Shown: piece after piece, positions 57,815 through 64,000 of the stretch | How positions within the stretch are numbered: the first letter of the stretch is position 1 | Layout: each line of letters begins with the position of its first letter | Source: Microbacterium sp. zg-Y625 | Lineage (GTDB): Bacteria > Actinomycetota > Actinomycetes > Actinomycetales > Microbacteriaceae | Length of the DNA: 64,000 bases | Assembly: GCF_030246925.1 (NCBI RefSeq) | Contig: NZ_CP126740.1 | Location: 62,001-126,000, forward strand | Direction of reading: 5' to 3' | Made by a program: the position numbers and the translations under genes | Notes under the pieces: generated by a model | Told to the model about the DNA's origin: nothing | The model's database searches: none | Seen by the model: the letters and a program-made list of their open reading frames with translations, nothing else

Positions 57815-58867
57815 TCAGAACAGCATCGGCGCCGCCGCAGCGGTGGCGCGACCGCGCGAGGTGGTCACCACCGGACCCGGCCGCGGTGTCAGGCGAGGCT
57901 CGTCGTCCTCCTCCGCGCCGTTCAGCCGGTGCAGCCGCAGCAGGGGGCGCACGCGCCGCGCGAGCCACGTGCGATACGCCTTCGGTGCCATGACCGATGC
58001 CCCCGGGTAGAGGCCGTGGTACGACGACACCAGCTCGGGGTGCTCGCGGGCGAGCCACTGCAGGAACCAGGGCTTCACGCCCGGCCGCAGGTGCATCGCG
58101 CCCCACACCACGCGGCCGGCGCCCGCCTGTGCGATGCGCCGCAGCGCGTCGTCGAGCACGGCGACCGAGTCGGTCAGGTGCGGCACGATCGGCATGAGGA
58201 ACACCGTCACCCGGAAGCCCGCCGCGCGCGCCGCGCGCACCGTCTCCAGTCGCGCCTGGAACGAGGGCGCACCCGGCTCGATCGCTGCGCGCAGCGACTC
58301 GTCGGCCACCGCGATCGACATCGCCAGAGACACCGGAACGTGCTCTGCCGCCTCGCGAAGCAGCGGGAGGTCGCGGCGGATCAGCGTTCCCTTGGTCAGC
58401 ACCGAGAAGGGGGTGCCCGACTCGGTCAGGGCGCCGATGATGCCGGGCATGAGCCCGTATCGGCCCTCGGCCCGCTGGTAGGGGTCGGTGTTGGTGCCGA
58501 GCGCCACGGTCTCCCGTCCCCACGATCCGCGCCGCACCTCGCGCGCGAGCACGTCGGCGACGTTGATCTTGACGACGATCTGCGAGTCGAAGTCGTTGCC
58601 GGCATCCAGGTCGAGGTACTCGTGCGTGCCGCGGGCGAAGCAGTACACGCACGCATGGCTGCAGCCCCGATACGGGTTGACGGTCCAGTCGAAGGGCATC
58701 GCGGAGACTGCGGGCACGCGGTTCAGCGCGCTCTTGCACTGCACTTCGTGAAAGGTCATCCCGGCGAACTCGGGGGTCGTCACCGACCGCACCAGGCCGT
58801 CGATGCGCTCCATCCCCGGGAGCGCGTCGGCATCCACGACTCCGAGTTCCTGCCCCTGCCACCGCAT
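57815..58867 (-). CDS. Rv2578c-family radical SAM protein
   Basis: This 350-residue protein has the radical SAM [4Fe-4S] motif CSHACVYC (Cys at about residues 53, 57 and 60) in the context NPYRGCSHACVYCFARGTHEYLDLDAGNDFDSQIVVK. GSWGRETVALGTNTDPYQRAEG and FSVLTKGTLIRRDLPLL follow. This is the signature of the Rv2578c/spore-photoproduct-lyase-like group, found across Actinobacteria. The substrate is unknown. I chose ATG 58867 by the start of conserved sequence (MRWQGQELG); the frame is open further. A TTGACA sits about 30 bp upstream on the same strand. Confidence 0.88.
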   Translation of the reverse strand: MRWQGQELGVVDADALPGMERIDGLVRSVTTPEFAGMTFHEVQCKSALNRVPAVSAMPFDWTVNPYRGCSHACVYCFARGTHEYLDLDAGNDFDSQIVVKINVADVLAREVRRGSWGRETVALGTNTDPYQRAEGRYGLMPGIIGALTESGTPFSVLTKGTLIRRDLPLLREAAEHVPVSLAMSIAVADESLRAAIEPGAPSFQARLETVRAARAAGFRVTVFLMPIVPHLTDSVAVLDDALRRIAQAGAGRVVWGAMHLRPGVKPWFLQWLAREHPELVSSYHGLYPGASVMAPKAYRTWLARRVRPLLRLHRLNGAEEDDEPRLTPRPGPVVTTSRGRATAAAAPMLF

Positions 58868-58971
58868 CGTTCCATGGGAACAGAACTTCGACACTATGTC
58901 AATGCGGGGGCGTTCTGGGATCGAACGCCGGCGCGCTGGCCGAGGTGCTCCCGCGCCGTGCCGCCGCGGGG

Positions 58972-58977
58972 GACAAT
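58972..58977 (+). promoter_or_regulatory. -10-like GACAAT of the VanY-like gene, leaderless
   Basis: GACAAT ends 6 nt before the GTG at 58984. Confidence 0.5.
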
Positions 58978-58983
58978 GGACAC

Positions 58984-60033
58984 GTGACGGATCCCGAACC
59001 GCCTGCATCCCGCCGCGCGCTGCGCACGGCGGGAGTCGGCGTGCCGTCGACGCGGCGAGGTGCCCGGCGTGCCGCGCGCCGGCGCAGAGCGCTCGTGCTC
59101 GGCGGGGCGGGCGCGTTGGTGCTGTGGGGCGGGATCGCCCTGACGTCTGCACTGACCGGCGCGGCCGGCGAAGCGGGCGGCGCCGCCGACGGGCCGCCCG
59201 TTCGAAGCGCCGCACCGGCCCCGTGGGCCACGGCTCTTCCGGTGCCGACGATGCTCGGCGCCGAGACGGCCACGCCCTCGGCCGACCCGCAGCCGCAGCC
59301 GGCGCCGGCCGACGGCATCTGCGCCGACGCTGCCGTGACGGGCGCCCTCGCATCGGGCGACGACGTCGCGGTGATCGCGGCCGCCGGGGGCGCGGTCGCC
59401 TTCCGGGAGGCGGTGGCGCGCGGAGCGGCGCCCTGCATCGACCTCGCCGACCCGGCGCGGATCTGGGTCCTCGTCAACAAGCTCCGCCCCTATGCCGTGC
59501 TCGACTATGCGCCGTCGTCCCTGGTGGCTGCCGGTTCCGTCCCCGGTGGCAACCAGGCGATCCTGCGGGCGGATGCCGCGGCGGCGCTGCAGAGCATGGC
59601 CGAGGCCGCTCGCGCCGCCGGGGCGGAGTTCGGTGTGCAGAGCGGCTACCGCTCCTTCGGCATGCAGCAGTCGATCTACGACGCGCACGTGGACCAGCGC
59701 GGCGTGGCGGCGACCGAGCTCGTCAGTGCCAGGCCCGGCCACAGTGAGCACCAGTCCGGGCTCGCCGCGGACGTCGTGTCGTGCGCCGACGGCTGCGGCG
59801 ACCTCGACGATCTCGCCGGCACGGCCGCCGATCAGTGGATCCGCGCGCACGCCTGGGAGCACGGCTGGATCATCCGGTATGAGGAGGGGTACACCCACAT
59901 CACCGGCTACGCCTACGAGCCGTGGCATCTGCGCTACGTGGGTGTCGACCTGGCGCGGGCGTACCACGACGGTGGGTTCCACTCGCTCGAGGAGTTCTTC
60001 GAGCTCGGCCCCGCCCCGGACTACGCCGACTAG
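58984..60033 (+). CDS. VanY-like D,D-carboxypeptidase (peptidase M15B)
   Basis: This 349-residue membrane-anchored peptidoglycan hydrolase has a basic N-terminus and one hydrophobic segment (about residues 36-58, ALVLGGAGALVLWGGIALTSALTG), a Pro/Ala-rich linker and a C-terminal M15 zinc peptidase domain (about 170-345). That domain shows VQSGYRSFGMQQSIYD, the zinc-binding PGHSEHQSGLAADVV, YTHITGYAYEPWHLRYVG and the C-terminal His. It trims D-alanine from cell-wall precursors outside the membrane. I chose GTG 58984 because of the -10 6 nt upstream; an in-frame ATG at 58945 lacks any signal. Confidence 0.88.
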   Translation: MTDPEPPASRRALRTAGVGVPSTRRGARRAARRRRALVLGGAGALVLWGGIALTSALTGAAGEAGGAADGPPVRSAAPAPWATALPVPTMLGAETATPSADPQPQPAPADGICADAAVTGALASGDDVAVIAAAGGAVAFREAVARGAAPCIDLADPARIWVLVNKLRPYAVLDYAPSSLVAAGSVPGGNQAILRADAAAALQSMAEAARAAGAEFGVQSGYRSFGMQQSIYDAHVDQRGVAATELVSARPGHSEHQSGLAADVVSCADGCGDLDDLAGTAADQWIRAHAWEHGWIIRYEEGYTHITGYAYEPWHLRYVGVDLARAYHDGGFHSLEEFFELGPAPDYAD

Positions 60034-60051
60034 GTCCGGCGGGCGATGACA

Positions 60052-60087
60052 CACAGAGGGCCGCTTGCGAAGAAGCGGCCCTCTGTG
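60052..60087. terminator. 15-bp perfect hairpin between convergent genes
   Basis: Arms 60052-60066 and 60073-60087 (CACAGAGGGCCGCTT and its complement) have a 6-nt loop. The hairpin lies 18 bp after the VanY-like stop and 33 bp before the convergent stop, and is likely bidirectional. Confidence 0.85.
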
Positions 60088-60120
60088 CCGGCCCTCGGGC
60101 GGGGCCAGGTCGTCTGTTGG

Positions 60121-60396
60121 TCAGCGACGGTTGTTGCGGTCGTCGTCGTCGTAGAACTCGCGGCTGCCGGACTTGGCCAGGCCGCGGCTGATCATGTATC
60201 CGATGGTGAGCAGGGTGGCGTAGAGCCAGACCTGCTCGGCGCCGAATCCCTGGCCGTCTTCGTTGTTGTCCACGAGGGCAGAGGCGATGAACATGCCGAC
60301 GAGGATCACGACGTAGGCGATGAACTCGGTCGTCTTGAAGGCGGCCTTCGTCTCGGTGGACAGGCGCGAAGTGCGGTTCTGGGTGGTGGTGCTCAT
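60121..60396 (-). CDS. Small two-span membrane protein
   Basis: This 91-residue protein has a hydrophilic N-terminus (MSTTTQNRTSRLSTETKAAF) and two hydrophobic helices (about residues 25-42, FIAYVVILVGMFIASALV, and 54-72, VWLYATLLTIGYMISRGLA). The acidic tail carries Asp repeats (SREFYDDDDRNNRR). AAGGA lies 6 nt before the ATG at 60396. The pattern resembles short conserved actinobacterial membrane proteins, but I cannot name a family. Confidence 0.75.
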   Translation of the reverse strand: MSTTTQNRTSRLSTETKAAFKTTEFIAYVVILVGMFIASALVDNNEDGQGFGAEQVWLYATLLTIGYMISRGLAKSGSREFYDDDDRNNRR

Positions 60397-60563
60397 GTAG
60401 TTCCTTGCTGTGACGTGAAAGTGGCGCTGTCTGCGCCAAGGAGCCACCCAAACAGAGCTTGCGAATCCCCCAACCCCCCTTGCCATTCGCCCATGCGTGA
60501 GCTAAACGCACGAGCGCCTTGGAGAGACCGGGGCGGGCCGGGTGTGGCCCGACCGATGGCGGC

Positions 60564-61718
60564 TCAGGCGCCGCTGGGGGTCAGCTCCGCCGCGGCCCGC
60601 TGCTCCTCCCACGTGGGGTAGTCGGTGTAGCCCTCTTCGCCGCCGCCGTAGCCGCGTCGCAGGTCGGTCTCGTTGATGGGCCAGTCGTGCTGCATCCGCT
60701 CGACCAGGTCGGGGTTGGACATGTAGGCGCGACCGAAGACGAACAGATCCGCCTTGCCGGCGTCGAGCGCGTTCTGGGCGAGCTCCTTCGTCAGGTCGCC
60801 GGAGGCGATCACCGTGCCGTTGTAGCGCTCCCGGATGAACTCGTAAGGGAAGCGGTGCCAGATCTCGCCGTCGACGATCTCGTCGTTCGGCTGGTTCGCG
60901 AGTGTCCGCAGGCTCTCGGGGGTCTGGAACGCGACGTAGGCGAGGTCGAGGTCGTTGAGTCGCTCCAGCAGGATCGAGTACGTCTCTTCGACCTCGTTCT
61001 CGGCGATGCCGTTGTACCGGATGTTCGGCGAGATCTTCACGCCGATGCGGTGGCTGGTGCCCCACGCGTCGATCAGGCGGCGAAGCACCTGGATCATGAA
61101 CTCGGTGCGCTTCTCGGGGGTGCCGCCGAACTCGTCGGTGCGCTGGTTGCTCTCGTCCGAGAGGAACTGGTGAGGCAGGTAGCCGGAGGCGCCGTGCAGT
61201 TCGATGCCGTCGAAGCCGGCGGCCTTGGTGCGCACCGCCGCCTTGTAGTAGTCCGCGATGAGCTCCCAGGTCTCCGCCGTGGTCAGTGCGTGCAGGTCCG
61301 TCGTCATCTGGGAGTACCCGCTCTGGCGGGTGAAGATCATCGCGTCGGCAGGCACGGCGCTCGGCGCGACCATCTGCAGCCCGCCGTTGTTCACTTCGTG
61401 TCCGACGCGGCCGGTGTGCTCGGACTGGAGGAAGATCCGGCCGCCCTTCGCGTGCACTGCATCGGTCACGACGCGCCAGGCGTCCTCCTGCTCCTGCGTC
61501 GCGATGCCGGGGATGTCGAAGTATCCCTGCCCGCGTCGCTCCGGCCAGGTGCCCTCCGAGATGATGAGCCCCGCCGAGGCGCGCTGCGCGTAGTGCAGTG
61601 CCATCAGAGGGGTGGGAACGCCTTCGGGTGTCGCCTTGGCGCGGGTCATCGGACCCATGACGATTCGGTTGGGGAGCGTGAGGTCCTTGAGCTGGAACTC
61701 CTCGAACAGGGAGGACAT
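60564..61718 (-). CDS. Old Yellow Enzyme family alkene reductase
   Basis: This 384-residue FMN-dependent ene-reductase of the NemA type has the N-terminal FMN-site stretch LTLPNRIVMGPMTRAKA, IFLQSEHTGRVGH, the catalytic region AAGFDGIELHGASGYLPHQFLSDESNQRTDEFGG and the phosphate-binding VFGRAYMSNPDLVERM near the C-terminus. Family members reduce activated C=C bonds and nitro-esters using NADPH and are commonly induced by electrophiles. A perfect 17-bp palindrome sits just upstream (61734-61750) and is a likely repressor site; no regulator gene is next to it. Confidence 0.92.
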   Translation of the reverse strand: MSSLFEEFQLKDLTLPNRIVMGPMTRAKATPEGVPTPLMALHYAQRASAGLIISEGTWPERRGQGYFDIPGIATQEQEDAWRVVTDAVHAKGGRIFLQSEHTGRVGHEVNNGGLQMVAPSAVPADAMIFTRQSGYSQMTTDLHALTTAETWELIADYYKAAVRTKAAGFDGIELHGASGYLPHQFLSDESNQRTDEFGGTPEKRTEFMIQVLRRLIDAWGTSHRIGVKISPNIRYNGIAENEVEETYSILLERLNDLDLAYVAFQTPESLRTLANQPNDEIVDGEIWHRFPYEFIRERYNGTVIASGDLTKELAQNALDAGKADLFVFGRAYMSNPDLVERMQHDWPINETDLRRGYGGGEEGYTDYPTWEEQRAAAELTPSGA

Positions 61719-61733
61719 GATTGCCTTTCGGTT

Positions 61734-61754
61734 GTGTGGTCAGACCACACGCTA
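61734..61754 (-). promoter_or_regulatory. Palindromic operator over the ene-reductase promoter
   Basis: GTGTGGTC-A-GACCACAC (61734-61750) is a perfect dyad. It overlaps a -10 TAGCGT (61749-61754, minus strand) and the expected +1, 16 bp before the ATG. The core TGGTCNGACCA resembles sites of GntR/FCD or TetR repressors. Confidence 0.7.
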
Positions 61755-61981
61755 GCAGGCGGGAGACGTCCGCGCACCAGTTCTTCTGGAATCGGACGCG
61801 CCCCGCCGCATGGCGGTACTCAGTGCCACTCGCAGCGGGATCCGATCTCACGAACGGCTACGCACAGGGCCCCCGACGGCCTAGACTCGGCTCGGCGGCG
61901 CCGCCATCCGAGCGCGCGGCCGCACCGAGACGGTGAGCAGCACGGCGGCCCTGCCGCCCACAAACCGAAGGGGGTTTGCGC

Positions 61982-63145
61982 ATGGAGCGTGACATCTACG
62001 ACGAGGACCACGAGGCTTTCCGCGAGGTCGTCCGCGAGTTCGTCAAGCGGTACGCGACGAACGAGAAGCGCGAGAAGTGGGATGCCGACGGCGAGATCGA
62101 CCGCGAGACCATGCTCGCCGCGGGCGAGTCGGGCCTGATCGGTCTTTCGGTGCCGGAGGAGTTCGGCGGCGCCGGCATGCTGCGGGACTACCGCTTCCGC
62201 ACGATCGTCAACGAAGAGGTCATCGGCGCCGGTGCCGGGTCGCTCGCGGGGGCCTTCGGCATCCAGGACGACCTCGCGGTCCCGTACATCGTGCACATGG
62301 GCACGCAGGCGCAGAAGGAGAAGTGGCTTCCCCGCATGGCCACGGGCGAGGTCCTCGGCGCGCTCGCGATGACCGAACCCGGCGCCGGCAGCGACCTGCG
62401 TGGCATCAAGACCACCGCCAAGAAGGTCGACGGCGGCTACATCGTCAACGGCGCGAAGACGTTCATCTCGTCGGGCAAGACCGCAGACATCGTCGTGACC
62501 TTCGTGAAGACCGGTGAGGGCACGCGCCCCGACGCCTTCAGCCTGCTGATCATCGAGAACGGCATGGCGGGCTTCGACCACGGCAAGAAGCTGAACAAGA
62601 TGGGCTCGCACGGTCACGACACCGCCGAGCTGTCGTTCAGCGACGTGTTCGTGCCGGAGGAGAACCTCATCAGCGGCACCGAGGGCCAGGGCTTCGTCCA
62701 GCTGATGATGAACCTGCCGCTGGAGCGTCTCTCGATCGGCATCGCCGCGGCATCCGCCTCGCAGGCGGCGCTGGCGTGGACGGTGGAGTACACCAAGAGC
62801 CGCGAGGCGTTCGGTGAGCGCATCATCGACTTCCAGAACACCCGCTTCAAGCTCGCCGACGTCGCCACGACCGTCGACGTGATGTGGGCGTACCTCGACA
62901 AGGCGCTCATGGCCTACAAAGAGGGCAAGCTCACGGGCGAAGAGGCCGCGAAGGTGAAGTTCTGGACCACCGACCGCGAGTGGGAGATCCTCGACACCTG
63001 CGTGCAGCTGCACGGCGGGTACGGGTACATCACCGAGTACCCCATCGCCCGGGCCTTCCTCGACGCGCGCGTGCACCGCATCTACGGCGGCACGAACGAG
63101 ATCATGCGCGACATCGTCAGCCGCAAGATCGCCGGCAAGCGCTGA
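61982..63145 (+). CDS. Acyl-CoA dehydrogenase
   Basis: This 387-residue FAD enzyme catalyses the first step of acyl-CoA oxidation. It shows VPEEFGGAGM, the FAD-site LGALAMTEPGAGSDLRGIKTTA (about residue 120), MGSHGHDTAELSFSDVFVPEENLI, and the end motif HRIYGGTNEIMRDIVSRKIAGK. The usual C-terminal catalytic Glu position is Gly here (YGG). The base is therefore more likely Glu248 in LPLERLSIG, the arrangement known from isovaleryl-CoA and long-chain acyl-CoA dehydrogenases. ATG 61982 follows AAGGGGG. A possible -10 TAGACT lies at 61882-61887. Confidence 0.92.
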   Translation: MERDIYDEDHEAFREVVREFVKRYATNEKREKWDADGEIDRETMLAAGESGLIGLSVPEEFGGAGMLRDYRFRTIVNEEVIGAGAGSLAGAFGIQDDLAVPYIVHMGTQAQKEKWLPRMATGEVLGALAMTEPGAGSDLRGIKTTAKKVDGGYIVNGAKTFISSGKTADIVVTFVKTGEGTRPDAFSLLIIENGMAGFDHGKKLNKMGSHGHDTAELSFSDVFVPEENLISGTEGQGFVQLMMNLPLERLSIGIAAASASQAALAWTVEYTKSREAFGERIIDFQNTRFKLADVATTVDVMWAYLDKALMAYKEGKLTGEEAAKVKFWTTDREWEILDTCVQLHGGYGYITEYPIARAFLDARVHRIYGGTNEIMRDIVSRKIAGKR

Positions 63146-63266
63146 GCTGACCGACCCGGATGCCGCGGTCCCGCTGGGGGTCGCGGCATCCGTCGTTCCC
63201 GGCGTCGCGCGCCCGCCCGCCCGCGCCGGCCCGGCCACGCCCGGCTCGCCGCCGCATCCGCCCGTC

Positions 63267-63331
63267 GAGACACCACGTTTCGGATGAGACACCACGCATT
63301 GCGTGGTTTCGCATCCGAGAAGTGGTTTCTC
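63267..63331. terminator. 32-bp imperfect palindrome between convergent genes
   Basis: Arms 63267-63298 and 63300-63331 match at 26 of 32 positions; the centre CCACGCA-T-TGCGTGG is perfect. The right arm ends inside the stop codon of the minus-strand EcfT gene (63330-63332). It is likely a bidirectional terminator. Confidence 0.75.
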
Positions 63332-64000
63332 AGGCGCTCCAGGGCGCCAAGGCGACGAACAGCGCGGCCGTGAGGGCCCAGAACGCGACGACGAAGACGG
63401 TGTCGCGAGTGCGCCAGGGCACGAGGTGGCGTTCGGTGCGGTCGGGGTAGGCCCCGAAGGCGCGGGAGTCCATCGCCAGCGCCACCCGCTCGGCGTGGCG
63501 GATCGCCCCGGCCAACAGCGGCACCAGATACCCGGCCCCGCGGGCGATCGCGGCGAACGGTCCCCGCCCGCCGTGGGACCCGCGGACCCGGTGCGCCTGC
63601 CGGATGACGTCGAGCTCATACCGGAATCGCGGGACGAACCGGAAGGCGGCCAGTGCCGTGTACCCCACGCGGTAGGGCACCCGCAGCTGCTGCACGAGCG
63701 CGCGCACCAGGTCGGGACCGGTGGTGGTCATGCCCGCCATGAGCGCCAGTGCGACGATCGCGCCGAGGCGCAGCGCCGTGGCCATGCCGATCTGCAGGGC
63801 GCCCGAATAGAGCGTCCACCCGCCCACCCGCAGCACCGGGGCGGTTCCGGTGACCTGCGCGGCATCCACCCACACGCTCATCCCGAACCCCACCAGCAGC
63901 ACGCCCAGCGGCACGGCGACCAGCAGCACCGCCGCGAGGCGCCCCGTCCAGCGCGAGCCGAGGATCACGACGACGTATGCCAGCGCGAGGAACACCAGCG
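63330..64000 (-). CDS. Energy-coupling factor transporter transmembrane protein EcfT, 3' part
   Basis: The frame stays open to the window edge, so the N-terminus is missing; 222 residues are seen. It is hydrophobic with several helices, and the family pattern is clear: LRVPYRVGYTALAAFRFVPRFRYELDVIRQAHRVRGS (about the middle) and RHAERVALAMDSRAFGAYPDRTERH, which corresponds to the coupling helices of CbiQ/EcfT that contact the ATPases. ECF transporters import vitamins or metals. The ATPase and substrate-binding genes would lie upstream, beyond base 64000. Confidence 0.85.
   Translation of the reverse strand, partial: LVFLALAYVVVILGSRWTGRLAAVLLVAVPLGVLLVGFGMSVWVDAAQVTGTAPVLRVGGWTLYSGALQIGMATALRLGAIVALALMAGMTTTGPDLVRALVQQLRVPYRVGYTALAAFRFVPRFRYELDVIRQAHRVRGSHGGRGPFAAIARGAGYLVPLLAGAIRHAERVALAMDSRAFGAYPDRTERHLVPWRTRDTVFVVAFWALTAALFVALAPWSA

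Noticed and set aside
55233-58862. 1209-codon open frame on the minus strand through the helicase repeats
   Set aside because: Its low-complexity TVVERTRRAV repeats are the mirror of the DRPARS coding repeat. It spans a terminator, the REP-like copies and the radical SAM gene in the wrong frame.

Overview
The window is about 64 kb of high-GC actinobacterial chromosome. Codon use, DUF3073, an Rv2578c-type radical SAM protein, a DUF222/HNH protein, a deazaflavin (F420)-type oxidoreductase and a CebR-type cellobiose regulon all point to the Actinomycetota. The closest match by eye is Microbacteriaceae, probably Microbacterium, but that placement is an inference. I see no rRNA, tRNA, prophage, insertion sequence or CRISPR array.

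Layout. 1-2.5 kb: the end of a glycine-betaine binding protein, then two paralogous membrane/coiled-coil proteins of unknown function. 2.4-6 kb: a small membrane protein, purL and a zinc alcohol dehydrogenase without the structural-zinc lobe. 6.2-14.5 kb: a dicarboxylate-type symporter divergent from a GntR/FCD regulator, followed by a tightly overlapping operon (DUF1275 - acetamidase/formamidase - AtzH/HpxZ-amidase fusion - PucG - AllC) that reads as an allantoate-to-oxalurate nitrogen salvage pathway. 14.6-24.5 kb: ArsR-SRPBCC, sufS-sufU, an M20 amidohydrolase, LacI with a GH13 glucosidase, apt, a 2-hydroxyacid dehydrogenase and purS-purQ. 24.6-30.6 kb: a cebEFG-bglC-cebR cellobiose operon with three CebR-type boxes. 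30.7-45.5 kb: uracil permease, purC, HNH protein, transporters, L-2-hydroxyglutarate oxidase, purD, purM-purF and DUF3073. 45.5-64 kb: USP, PadR/DUF4097, a TipA-like MerR gene with an internal start, topoisomerase IB, a crcB pair, a giant RND transporter, mutarotase, an RGG-like DEAD helicase, radical SAM, a VanY-like peptidase, an ene-reductase, an acyl-CoA dehydrogenase and a partial EcfT.

Together the genes cover purine synthesis (purL, S, Q, C, D, M, F), salvage (apt), pyrimidine uptake and probably purine breakdown, interleaved with sugar-uptake modules. Each local operon seems to have its own regulator with a recognisable palindromic site.

The most unusual features are not protein-coding. 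(1) A 20-bp tandem repeat (core CGAGTGAGTATTCG) occurs at three places, always just downstream of a gene and in the same orientation as that gene, in arrays of three or more units. Because 20 is not a multiple of 3, three units place TGA in all three frames. (2) At least sixteen genes have a TANNNT-like -10 hexamer exactly 6 nt before the start codon, a strong leaderless-mRNA signature. Twice the -10 overlaps the TAG stop of the preceding gene. (3) An 80-bp REP-like element occurs twice after the DEAD-helicase gene, and long perfect hairpins sit between convergent genes.
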